DNA of 64,000 bases from contig NZ_FNGW01000001.1 in assembly GCF_900103615.1 (NCBI RefSeq), positions 615,865 through 679,864 on the forward strand, written 5' to 3'. Within the stretch, counting starts at the first letter, position 1, and every line of letters starts with the position of its first letter. This document shows positions 36,754 to 44,358 of this stretch, piece after piece. Source of the stretch: Romboutsia lituseburensis DSM 797 (GTDB lineage: Bacteria > Bacillota > Clostridia > Peptostreptococcales > Peptostreptococcaceae). The notes beneath the pieces are model-generated. The model was given only the letters and a program-made list of their open reading frames with translations, was not told the DNA's origin and made no database searches. Position numbers and translations under genes: made by a program.

Positions 36754-37467
36754 TTGCGTATTGCAATATGCGATGATTGTAAAGATGATATAAAACATTT
36801 GACTAATCTTATTAATAAATACAGCTTGCTAAATGCTTTAAATGTGGAAATTATGCAATATGAATGTGAAGAAAGTTTATTTAAGGATTTAAAAAAAGGT
36901 TACTTTAAAATTGTTTTTTTAGATATTTATATAGATAAATCACTTGGAATTGATGTTGCAAAGAAAATAAGAGAAATAGATGGTGATTGTTTAATAATTT
37001 TTACTACAATTAGTCCAAACTATGCACTTGATGCTTATTCAGTCCATGCTATTGATTATTTGCTAAAGCCAATTGATTTTGATGTATTCGAAAATTCACT
37101 TGATAGATGCGTTAATTTTTTTTCAGATTCATTTAAGGTCATTCAAGTTTTATCAAATAGACTTATGATAAAAATTCCTCAAAAAAATATTATATTTATT
37201 GAAGTATTTAATAAGTATTGTTTAATCCATACAACTGAAGGTGTGATAAAAACATATATGTCTTTATCTAAACTTGAAACATTGATTGACAGCAATGTAT
37301 TTTTAAGATGTCATAAAAGCTATATGATCAATATGAAACATATAGAAGAGATTTTAGAAAATGATTTTTTATTAAAAAATAATACAAAAATTCCTATCAG
37401 CCAAGATAAAAAACTTATCTTTAAACAAAAATATATTGACTATTTATTTAAAATTACTAGAAGTTAA
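36754..37467 (+). CDS. AgrA-like LytTR response regulator
   Basis: 237 residues starting at TTG 36754 (8 nt after GAGGGG); this gives the normal MRIAICDD opening, whereas a GTG at 36745 lies inside the ribosome binding site. The receiver domain has the acidic pair IAICDDC, the phosphoacceptor Asp in IVFLDIYI and Lys in LLKPID. The C-terminal LytTR DNA-binding domain begins about residue 135 and has FIEVFNKYCLIHT and RCHKSYMINMKHIEEI. It pairs with the AgrC-like kinase. Target genes are unknown. Confidence 0.9.
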   Translation: MRIAICDDCKDDIKHLTNLINKYSLLNALNVEIMQYECEESLFKDLKKGYFKIVFLDIYIDKSLGIDVAKKIREIDGDCLIIFTTISPNYALDAYSVHAIDYLLKPIDFDVFENSLDRCVNFFSDSFKVIQVLSNRLMIKIPQKNIIFIEVFNKYCLIHTTEGVIKTYMSLSKLETLIDSNVFLRCHKSYMINMKHIEEILENDFLLKNNTKIPISQDKKLIFKQKYIDYLFKITRS

Positions 37468-37494
37468 GTATATTTTTTAATGGCATATAGACTT

Positions 37495-37538
37495 GTAGAC
37501 ACTATAAATTACTTTGGCAATAGTGCCTACATTTTTTT
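37495..37538 (+). terminator. Terminator of the AgrA-like gene
   Basis: GTAG-A-CACTAT / ATAGTG-C-CTAC stem followed by TTTTTTT on the plus strand. Confidence 0.8.
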
Positions 37539-37567
37539 ATGTCATTAAAAAGTATAGATATAAAAAT

Positions 37568-37592
37568 AGCGCCTATATAATGGCGCTGTTTT
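37568..37592. terminator. Terminator between agrA-like and LuxR regulator 1
   Basis: AGCGCC / GGCGCT stem with an 8-nt loop and T-runs on both strands; it ends LuxR regulator 1 on the minus strand. Confidence 0.8.
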
Positions 37593-37615
37593 TATTGACT
37601 TTTCTATGCTTACTA

Positions 37616-38221
37616 CTAAAATCCTACAATTCCTTTATCGTAAGCGTATAAAGCTGCTTGCATTCTGTCCTTTAAATTTAATTTAGCAAATATATTGCTT
37701 GTATGCTTTTTAACAGTGTGTTCTGTTATATATAATTCTTTTGATATTTCTATATTTGTTTTTCCTTTTGCTATACAAATTAATATTTCTTGCTCCCTCT
37801 TTGTTAATTCAGATATAGTTTCTGTATCTCCATGAGATATATAATTTTCGATTAAATCCGCATCATAGTATTTTTTGCCCTTGTCTAGTTGCTTAACTGC
37901 ATATCCAATGTCTTCTGAATCAATGTTTGCTAATATGTATCCGTCTATACCTATTTTCATACACTTTGCAAATAACGTTCTATCTTCATAAAAATCTAGC
38001 ACCATAATTTTTGAATTGCAGTCGTTTTTTACTTTTTCTAACTCATATAAATATTTTTTATTATTTTTATTTAAGTCTACTATTATTAAGTCATAATTAT
38101 CTTTATATATGTCTGTGTATAAATGACTTTCTTTTATGCTAGCTACACATGATTCACATGATATAATCTCTACTATACCTCTTCTTATGATTAAAGATTC
38201 AGATATTATAATAACTCTCAT
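37616..38221 (-). CDS. LuxR-type regulator with atypical receiver domain (paralogue 1)
   Basis: 201 residues. Residues 1-125 form a receiver-like domain. The usual acidic pair after strand 1 is replaced by Ser-Glu (VIIISESLIIRRG). A candidate phosphoacceptor Asp remains (DLIIVDLN), but the conserved Lys after strand 5 is missing (GYILANIDSED). Residues 138-200 are a LuxR/NarL helix-turn-helix (LTKREQEILICIAKGKTNIEISKELYITEHTVKKHTSNIF). No kinase is adjacent. A c-di-GMP-II riboswitch occupies the leader immediately upstream, so production is probably set by cyclic-di-GMP. It is about 80% identical to paralogue 2. Confidence 0.9.
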   Translation of the reverse strand: MRVIIISESLIIRRGIVEIISCESCVASIKESHLYTDIYKDNYDLIIVDLNKNNKKYLYELEKVKNDCNSKIMVLDFYEDRTLFAKCMKIGIDGYILANIDSEDIGYAVKQLDKGKKYYDADLIENYISHGDTETISELTKREQEILICIAKGKTNIEISKELYITEHTVKKHTSNIFAKLNLKDRMQAALYAYDKGIVGF

Positions 38222-38249
38222 ATTTTTCCCCCTAACAAATACTAAAGTT

Positions 38250-38324
38250 ATTTAGCCGGTTGCACTACTGGCTCAGTATACCTCTAAGTGCCCAAATACA
38301 AGATATACTTCTTAGCCTCTAAAT
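38250..38324 (-). ncRNA. c-di-GMP-II riboswitch upstream of LuxR regulator 1
   Basis: On the minus strand the leader reads ATTTAG ... GTATTTGGGCACTTAGAGGT, then CCAGTAGTGCAACCGGCTAA. The conserved blocks UUUGGGCACUU and AGUAGUGCAACCG are those of the c-di-GMP-II aptamer; ATTTAG and CTAAAT close a P1 stem. It lies about 20 nt from the ribosome binding site of the gene. Confidence 0.88.
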
Positions 38325-38377
38325 ACTTACCCTTCTCTCTTATATTTAACTACTCCTATAAACTAACTTATATACTT

Positions 38378-38406
38378 ATTATACCTCCTAGTCTGGCTAT
38401 TCGTAA
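38378..38406 (-). promoter_or_regulatory. Candidate promoter for riboswitch and LuxR regulator 1
   Basis: Minus strand TTACGA, 17-nt spacer, TATAAT. The -35 region belongs to the 12-base box TGATTACGAATA that also occurs upstream of paralogue 2. Confidence 0.5.
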
Positions 38407-38589
38407 TCAGTATACAGCAGTATTATGTCTACTACCAAAGTATACTCTTTCTTACTTTTTTGTATATATAACGACATTTATCTTCATTAAATATAGTTTG
38501 AAAATGTATAATTTTTTATAAATTTGTATATACAATGTCTCAATTTTTTTTATTTACTTCTACTATTAGCTAACTTATTTTAGGTCGAC

Positions 38590-38627
38590 AAAAAACATAT
38601 CTTTATGTATATCTAGACATGTTTTTT
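38590..38627 (-). terminator. Terminator-like hairpin in the leader region
   Basis: Minus strand AAAAAACATGTCT / AGATATGTTTTTT with a 12-nt loop. It could end a short RNA starting from the promoter at 38829-38857. Confidence 0.45.
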
Positions 38628-38828
38628 ATATTTGATTTGATTTTATATATTTATGTGTATTAAAAACTGTTTAATTAAAAATTTAAATAATAATGTAAAA
38701 GTATAACTTATGTCTATTATATTAAATAATTTATTTATATATCTATATATTAAATATATTATATATTTTACAAAAATAAATCTAAAATTCTATAAAACGT
38801 CATTTTATGGTGTAAACATTTTAATAAT

Positions 38829-38857
38829 AGTATAAAGTCCATGTCCCTCATATCCAA
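38829..38857 (-). promoter_or_regulatory. Candidate promoter without a following gene
   Basis: Minus strand TTGGAT, 17-nt spacer, TATACT. No ORF follows before the hairpin at 38590-38627, leaving room for a roughly 230-nt RNA. Confidence 0.35.
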
Positions 38858-38940
38858 TAAGAAATTTTCACTAAAAATTCGATCAATTTAAATATGTAGA
38901 TTATCTATAAATTTAAAGTATTCTAATATGCTTGAACGTA

Positions 38941-38979
38941 AAAAAGCTAGTTTAAATTTATAATTTAAACTAGCTTTTA
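38941..38979 (-). terminator. Terminator of LuxR regulator 2
   Basis: AAAAGCTAGTTTAAAT / ATTTAAACTAGCTTTT stem ending in a T-run on the minus strand. Confidence 0.88.
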
Positions 38980-38989
38980 TATATATTAT

Positions 38990-39595
38990 TTAAAATTCAA
39001 CAAGCCCTTTGTTATAAGCATATAATGCTGCTTGCATTCTATCTTTTAAGTTAAGTTTAGCAAATATATTGCTAGTGTGTTTTTTAACAGTATGCTCTGT
39101 TATGTATAGTTCTTTTGATATTTCTATATTTGTTTTTCCTTTTGCTATATATATTAATACCTCTTGCTCCCTTTTAGTTAATTCTTCTATATCTTCATTT
39201 TCACCTTTGAATATATAATTTTCTATAAGTTCTGCATCATAGTATTTTTTGCCTCTATATAATTGTTTAACTGCATATCCAATGTCTTCTGAGTCTATAT
39301 TAGCTAATATATACCCATCTATACCAGACTTCATACATTTTGAAAATAGTGTTCTATCTTCATAAAAATCTAGCACCATAACTTTTGTATTTGTAGTTTT
39401 CTTTAAATGTTCTAGGTCATATAGGTACTGTTTATTATTCTTATTTAGGTCTATAAGTATTAAGTCATAATCTTCTTTATATATGTCTGTATATAAATGA
39501 CTTTCTTTTATACTACTTATATACTTTTCTCCTGATAAAATTTGTACGATTCCTCTTCTTATTATTAATGATTCTGAAATTACAATAACTTGCAT
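38990..39595 (-). CDS. LuxR-type regulator with atypical receiver domain (paralogue 2)
   Basis: 201 residues from the ATG at 39595 (ribosome binding site TAGGGGGTAAT; a longer frame to 39619 is not supported). Same architecture as paralogue 1: degenerate receiver (VIVISESLIIRRGIVQIL, LILIDLNKN, GYILANIDSED) and LuxR helix-turn-helix (LTKREQEVLIYIAKGKTNIEISKELY). A second c-di-GMP-II riboswitch lies in its leader. The near identity of both genes and both leaders points to duplication of the whole riboswitch-gene unit. Confidence 0.9.
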   Translation of the reverse strand: MQVIVISESLIIRRGIVQILSGEKYISSIKESHLYTDIYKEDYDLILIDLNKNNKQYLYDLEHLKKTTNTKVMVLDFYEDRTLFSKCMKSGIDGYILANIDSEDIGYAVKQLYRGKKYYDAELIENYIFKGENEDIEELTKREQEVLIYIAKGKTNIEISKELYITEHTVKKHTSNIFAKLNLKDRMQAALYAYNKGLVEF

Positions 39596-39622
39596 ATTAC
39601 CCCCTACTAGATATATCAAGTT

Positions 39623-39697
39623 ATTTAGCCGGTTGCACTACTAGCTCCGTATACCTCTAAGTGCCCAAATACAAGGTATACTTCTACACTTCTAAAT
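39623..39697 (-). ncRNA. c-di-GMP-II riboswitch upstream of LuxR regulator 2
   Basis: Minus strand: a P1 arm ATTTAGAAG, GTATTTGGGCACTTAGAGGT, then GCTAGTAGTGCAACCGGCTA and the closing CTAAAT. The conserved GGGCACUU and AGUAGUGCAACCG blocks are identical to the copy at 38250-38324. The ribosome binding site is 17 nt beyond P1, so control of translation is possible. Confidence 0.9.
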
Positions 39698-39777
39698 ACT
39701 TCTTTATTCTTTTGTTTAAATTATAATTCTTGTTATTTATTTTAATATTATTCCAATTACTAACTTCTACACTATAT

Positions 39778-39805
39778 AGTATACTTATTTGTTAGTTATT
39801 CGTAA
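39778..39805 (-). promoter_or_regulatory. Candidate promoter for riboswitch and LuxR regulator 2
   Basis: Minus strand TTACGA, 16-nt spacer, TATACT. It contains the same 12-base box TGATTACGAATA as the promoter of paralogue 1. Confidence 0.5.
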
Positions 39806-40072
39806 TCATAAATTGTAAGTAATTTTAGGTATACTAAAGTAGAATTCAACCACCTTATATCTACATCTTTCTTTTTGTTATCCTAAAGTTCGATTCCTTT
39901 CTGTTTTTTATCGTTTTTATATTTTTTTATAATATATAATTTTATTTTTAATTTTAATGATAATTTTACACTTTAATAAATATAATTTTATTTTTTTGTA
40001 TTTTTACTTTAATTAATATCGCTATTATCCACTAATTATTTATATATATTAAAAGATAAATTTTATGTAAAT

Positions 40073-40102
40073 AAAAAAACCTTCAATTATTCATTGAAAG
40101 TT
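40073..40102 (-). terminator. Terminator of LuxR regulator 3
   Basis: AACTTTCAAT / ATTGAAGGTT stem followed by TTTTTA on the minus strand. Confidence 0.85.
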
Positions 40103-40114
40103 CTTTGTTATTAC

Positions 40115-40735
40115 TTAATTACTTTGTACTAAATTGTTATCTCTTGCATAAATTATTATATCTTGTCTATTTTTTAAATGTAATTTATGCAAAATACTAC
40201 TTACATGTTTCTTTATTGTATAATCTGTTACAGCTAAAGCTTTTGCTATTTCTTTATTGCTAAACCCCTTACAGACGTAAGTTAATACACTAAACTCTCT
40301 TTGAGTTAACTTTACATTAGTAGTATCAACTTGATTTTCTATACTTTCTTGTAATAACTCTGAATCATAAAATTTTTTGCCCATCATGATTCTTTTCACA
40401 ATATATATAAACTCTTCTTTGTCTAAAATATTTAATATATATCCATCTACGCCAAGCTTAACTAACTCTAAAAATAAATTCTTATTTTTTCTAACATCCA
40501 TAACCATCATTTTTGCATCTTGAGATATTCTTCTTATGTTTTCTACTATATTTACTATTTCTGTATCTCTTATAGTAGCATCTATGAATATAAAATTAAA
40601 ATTACTTAAGTCCTTAGTTTCAAACTCATTTTTATTTGAAGCAGATTCTATATAAACATTATCAAATATTTCTTTAAATAAATTGCTTAAAGAATCTCTA
40701 ACTATAAAGGACTCTGATATAATTAATACTTTCAT
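40115..40735 (-). CDS. LuxR-type regulator with atypical receiver domain (paralogue 3)
   Basis: 206 residues, more distant from paralogues 1 and 2 but of the same design. The receiver starts VLIISESFIVRDSLSNLFKE with Ser-Glu in place of the acidic pair, keeps an Asp in FNFIFIDATI, and lacks the Lys (GYILNILDKEE). The helix-turn-helix is LTQREFSVLTYVCKGFSNKEIAKALAVTDYTIKKHVSSIL. No kinase and no visible riboswitch upstream; the leader is short. G-rich ribosome binding site. Confidence 0.88.
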   Translation of the reverse strand: MKVLIISESFIVRDSLSNLFKEIFDNVYIESASNKNEFETKDLSNFNFIFIDATIRDTEIVNIVENIRRISQDAKMMVMDVRKNKNLFLELVKLGVDGYILNILDKEEFIYIVKRIMMGKKFYDSELLQESIENQVDTTNVKLTQREFSVLTYVCKGFSNKEIAKALAVTDYTIKKHVSSILHKLHLKNRQDIIIYARDNNLVQSN

Positions 40736-40888
40736 ATTTTACCCCCTAATTTATATCATCATCTATCAGATTGCTCATTCCTTTATATTCTAACTAAATT
40801 GCAAATAAAAATATATTAACTAAGTTGACTATATATATTACCCTATGGAGTTATTAAGTTTATATCTATTACTACCTTTTAGTATAAT

Positions 40889-41491
40889 TTAACTAAGTTT
40901 TTGGTTGTATATTATAGCTTCTTGCCTATTTTTCAATTCTAATTTTTGTAAAATATTGCTTACATGCTTTTTTACTGTACATTCAGCTATGTACAGTTTT
41001 TCTCCAATTTCTTTGTTATTTAACCCCTTAGCAAGTTCATCTAACACTTGTCTTTCTCTTTTACTTAAAATATCTATACTCTTTATATCATTGTAGATTA
41101 TTTTCTCTATAGCTTCTGATTCATATACTCTTTTACCATTTTTTATCTTTTCAAAATGGTATTTAAATTCTTCTTTATCTATTACATAAAGTAAATAACC
41201 TTCTATTTTATATTTTATAGCCATTTCAAGTATTTGATTACTTTTAGTCCGATCTAGTATCATAACTTTTATATTTGGTGATACTCTTTTTAATAAGCTT
41301 ATAGTGTCTAGCTCATCCTTATTTTTATCCACAACTTCAATAAATATAAAGCTAAAATTTAATAATTCACGTTTATCTATCTTGCTAAGAGATTTGATAG
41401 CTATTACTTCCCTAATCGTTGAATATTGTTCAAATAAAGTTCCTAAAGACTCCCTAGTCATAAATGATTCTGACACTACTAATATCCTCAT
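40889..41491 (-). CDS. LuxR-type regulator with atypical receiver domain (paralogue 4)
   Basis: 200 residues: ILVVSESFMTRESLGTLFEQ at the start, and even the phosphoacceptor Asp replaced (FSFIFIEVVDKN), with no Lys (GYLLYVIDKEE). The receiver is therefore very unlikely to be phosphorylated. The helix-turn-helix LSKRERQVLDELAKGLNNKEIGEKLYIAECTVKKHVSNIL is intact. AGGAGG ribosome binding site. It is 154 nt upstream of paralogue 3 on the same strand, so they may share a transcript. Confidence 0.88.
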   Translation of the reverse strand: MRILVVSESFMTRESLGTLFEQYSTIREVIAIKSLSKIDKRELLNFSFIFIEVVDKNKDELDTISLLKRVSPNIKVMILDRTKSNQILEMAIKYKIEGYLLYVIDKEEFKYHFEKIKNGKRVYESEAIEKIIYNDIKSIDILSKRERQVLDELAKGLNNKEIGEKLYIAECTVKKHVSNILQKLELKNRQEAIIYNQKLS

Positions 41492-41835
41492 AAATTGCCT
41501 CCTTTTCCAAAACTTTAAATTTTTATTTATTTAGAAAAGTAGTTTTGAATAACTCGATTTAATCTATATTATTCATTACGTATTTTATCACAACATTTAA
41601 TTCTAAAATGGTTTTTTCGTTCCCCTTTTTTTTACATTTTTTTATCATTTTTTCATTTTTCTACTTAAAAAAAGAAACTATTTGATAAAAATAGCTTCTT
41701 TTTTTAACTTTAGTAATTAATTTTAAGTAAGAAAACATTATTTTTAAATATTTTTTAAAATATTTTTATATTTTTAATTTTATGAATCTAATTGAAGTTT
41801 TTTGCATTTTATTTAATTTTGTCATTTTTTTCCTA
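41492..41835. other. Intergenic region, AT-rich, holding a terminator
   Basis: No gene or known RNA is visible apart from the terminator at 41667-41705 and the leader of paralogue 4. Confidence 0.7.
41667..41705 (-). terminator. Terminator-type hairpin after the Pro-rich protein gene
   Basis: AAAAAAAGAA-C-TATTT arms with TTCTTTTTTT on the minus strand, about 130 nt past the gene's stop. Confidence 0.65.
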
Positions 41836-42435
41836 TTAAATCGAATCACTATCTAATTCTGGTGCTACAGGTAATATAGTTTCTGTTGTTTGATTATTTT
41901 CAGATGTGTTTCCTTCTTGTGATGGTGGTTGTACATCTGGTGTTTCTGGAGGTTGTGGTGTTTCTGGTTTTTGTAAATCATCTGTTGGAGGTTCAACACT
42001 TGGCTTGTCCGGTATTTCTTCTTCAGCTGGTGGTTGTACATCTGGTGTTTCTGGAGGTTGTGGTGTTTCTGGTTTAGCATTGCTATTTGAATTATTATTT
42101 GAGTCATTGTCAGGCTTTGTATAGCTTGGTTTATTTTGTGGTTTTATGGTTGGTTTATAATCATGTTGTACCTTATTATTTTTATTATTTATATCTGAAT
42201 TTATATGCTCTTGCTTTTCATCCTGTATTTTTACTTTTTCATCGAGTTTTATATCACTTTCAGCTTTAACAACTTCAGCTGTTTTAACTTCTTTTTCTAT
42301 TGTTATTTCCGGTTGGCTTTTATAGTTTCCGTTATCCGCTACAACCTCTTCCATCTGACTCATCGTAAGCCCCGAAGACACTAAAGCAGCCGTAATAACA
42401 CCACCTATAATAATCTTTTTTTCCTGCTTAATCAT
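41836..42435 (-). CDS. Exported Pro/Glu-rich repeat protein
   Basis: 199 residues. A basic, hydrophobic N-terminus (MIKQEKKIIIGGVITAALVS) looks like a signal or anchor. A long charged low-complexity region follows (20-105, including an Asn/Ser stretch DNDSNNNSNSN), then two copies of KPETPQPPETPDVQPP at residues 118-133 and 152-167. The copies are encoded by a 48-bp exact direct repeat. No catalytic domain or sortase motif is visible; it probably spans or coats the cell wall. Other frames give shadow ORFs because of the repeats. Confidence 0.65.
   Translation of the reverse strand: MIKQEKKIIIGGVITAALVSSGLTMSQMEEVVADNGNYKSQPEITIEKEVKTAEVVKAESDIKLDEKVKIQDEKQEHINSDINNKNNKVQHDYKPTIKPQNKPSYTKPDNDSNNNSNSNAKPETPQPPETPDVQPPAEEEIPDKPSVEPPTDDLQKPETPQPPETPDVQPPSQEGNTSENNQTTETILPVAPELDSDSI
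41923..42075. repeat. 48-bp exact direct repeat in the Pro-rich gene
   Basis: Copies at 41923-41970 and 42028-42075 start TGGTGGTTGTACATCTGGTG and are 105 bp apart, an in-frame distance that allows gain or loss by recombination. Confidence 0.88.
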
Positions 42436-42689
42436 AATAGTTTCTCCTTTTTAATGTTTTTAATATAAAATTTATATTCACTATATTCTCTTAAATAAAT
42501 ATCTAAACCTTTATAAATATTTCCCTGTCATTCATTTTAAATTTACATTTTAGTTTATTAAAAAAAAATATATATGATTATAGTGTTGATTACTGTTTTA
42601 TTTTTTAAGTGTGTGTCTTAAAATAACGCAATAATACTTAGAAATTAGTATCTATATGGCGTAAAAAATTTACTTTGCTCAAACAAAAT

Positions 42690-42720
42690 AAAACACTAGA
42701 TTTAAAATATCTAGTGTTTT
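42690..42720 (-). terminator. Terminator of the MerR membrane regulator gene
   Basis: AAAACACTAGAT / ATCTAGTGTTTT stem followed by ATTTTG on the minus strand, directly after the stop codon. Confidence 0.82.
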
Positions 42721-42721
42721 A

Positions 42722-43993
42722 TTAATATTCAATTATTCTTAAAAATCTATCTACATACCTTTTATCAAAATAACATAGCTTGTAATTTTCTTTTGATGAT
42801 ACTTTTTTAGATTTAGTATTATCAACAATTAACTTATCAAATACCTCAAGCTCTAAGTATGTATCTTCATAAGCGCTATTTGCTTGATAGAAGTTTATTT
42901 TTTTATTATCATTTAATGTAACTATATAATAAAAATCTCCTGGTTGACCACCAAATAACTTACGTTGTTTTCCTATAAATCCTGCACTAACTTTATTAAT
43001 ATCATTATATGTATATTCAGTGCCAAAAGGATTATAAAAACTGTAATCAATAATCTGAGTTTTAGTTACTACAGTAATACCCGTAATGCCCATATATAAT
43101 AAAACTAAATTTAATACTATAAACTTAATAAAGTTATTTTTCATAAAATCAAATACATATGTTGCCCACTGCCATTCTACATTTTTTATACGTGTATATA
43201 AAAATGTTATAAGTAATATAAATATCTCTACCTCAAAAAATAAAGATATATAACTATAAGGAGCTTTATACATATACATTATGTAATCATCAGGCACAAA
43301 TATAAGTGCTTGTAACTTACCTATAAATACATATATAACTAATGTTAAGATTAAAACTAACATTATACCTACTATAAAGCTAATTGTTCCACCAAATTTT
43401 TTATCATTTTGACTTAGATATTTCCTCCAACTTAAAGTAAGTATTACTGTTGCTATTATACACAACATACTTTTTAATCCGATTGACTCATAGTTTTCTT
43501 CACTAATACTCGTATAAAATGTTATAAATGGGCTCGACCATATTAAAGTAATTAGTAATTGAAATGATAATGAACGCTGGCTAAACTTATTTATCTCTGT
43601 TATAAGTTCTGTATATTCCTCTGTTTCAATATACTCTAGCTCCTCTGAATATTTATTTAGATTAATATCTACATTTTTATTTATATCCTGTAATATTTCC
43701 CGGATAATATCTTTTTTGCTTTCAAAAGTGATTTCTTCTTCTTCTATTTCCCTTATTCTGTCTTCAAGTACTTTTTTTAGGGAAATTTTTTTGTTGTTAA
43801 GTTCTTTTATTGTAGAAATTGAAAGTCCTAATTTCCTCAGATTTTTAATGTACTTTAATTCTTCAATATTATTCTCATCATAAACTCTATATGAATTTGA
43901 ATTTCTTTTTACAGATATTAATCCTTCATTTTCATAAAAACGAATTGTATTTGCTGACAAACCTGTAAGCAACTCTGCATCTTTAATTTTCAT
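42722..43993 (-). CDS. MerR-family regulator with a membrane C-terminus
   Basis: 423 residues. A MerR helix-turn-helix (1-70: MKIKDAELLTGLSANTIRFY, YRVYDENNIEELKYIKNLRK) and a helical dimerisation segment are followed by about six membrane helices (140-310) and a soluble tail of about 110 residues with repeated aromatic strands. Fusion of MerR to a large membrane domain suggests membrane-linked signal sensing. No partner gene adjoins it. The ligand is unknown. Confidence 0.85.
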   Translation of the reverse strand: MKIKDAELLTGLSANTIRFYENEGLISVKRNSNSYRVYDENNIEELKYIKNLRKLGLSISTIKELNNKKISLKKVLEDRIREIEEEEITFESKKDIIREILQDINKNVDINLNKYSEELEYIETEEYTELITEINKFSQRSLSFQLLITLIWSSPFITFYTSISEENYESIGLKSMLCIIATVILTLSWRKYLSQNDKKFGGTISFIVGIMLVLILTLVIYVFIGKLQALIFVPDDYIMYMYKAPYSYISLFFEVEIFILLITFLYTRIKNVEWQWATYVFDFMKNNFIKFIVLNLVLLYMGITGITVVTKTQIIDYSFYNPFGTEYTYNDINKVSAGFIGKQRKLFGGQPGDFYYIVTLNDNKKINFYQANSAYEDTYLELEVFDKLIVDNTKSKKVSSKENYKLCYFDKRYVDRFLRIIEY

Positions 43994-44313
43994 AATTTAC
44001 TCTCCCTTGTATTTTAGCTATAATATATCTCTATTTAACACCTTACAGTAACTATAATGTCAATATTTTCCTTTAACGTATTTTATAATTTTTCTATATT
44101 TAAATCAATAGATAGCTAAAACCATTGGAATATCAAATATTTTTTATTACTTTTTAAAATTTATCGTAAATTATTATATATCATAATTTATTTAAACATA
44201 AAATTCTTTCACTTCATGTCCTAACAACATAAAAAATATGTACGTTGCTCAAACCTATTCATTTGTATTATAACTTATCTACAAACTAGATAATTTATAA
44301 CACCTTAGTATAT
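43994..44313. other. Intergenic region with a degraded repeat copy
   Basis: AT-rich sequence without a gene. It holds the MerR gene's leader on the right-to-left strand and a decayed copy of the GC-rich repeat (44207-44254). Confidence 0.6.
44207..44254 (+). repeat. Decayed copy of the dispersed repeat
   Basis: TTCACTTCATGTCCTAACAA ... TACGTTGCTCAAAC keeps the order of the long-form repeat (TTCATGTCGCCAACGA ... CGTTGCTCAAA) but with many changes. Confidence 0.5.
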
Positions 44314-44356
44314 AAAAAAGTTCCTAAACTAGTATAAGTAACTAATTAGGAACTTT
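44314..44356 (-). terminator. Terminator of the CpsB-like gene
   Basis: AAAGTTCCTAA / TTAGGAACTTT stem; the minus strand continues into TTTTTTATA. Confidence 0.82.
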
Positions 44357-44358
44357 AT

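Noticed and set aside
42087..42269. Plus-strand ORFs across the Pro-rich gene
   Set aside because: These are shadows of the repeat-rich minus-strand gene; they lack ribosome binding sites.
42659..42690. Possible further decayed copy of the dispersed repeat
   Set aside because: Only a short match (TTTACTTTGCTCAAAC) remains, which is too weak to include in the family.
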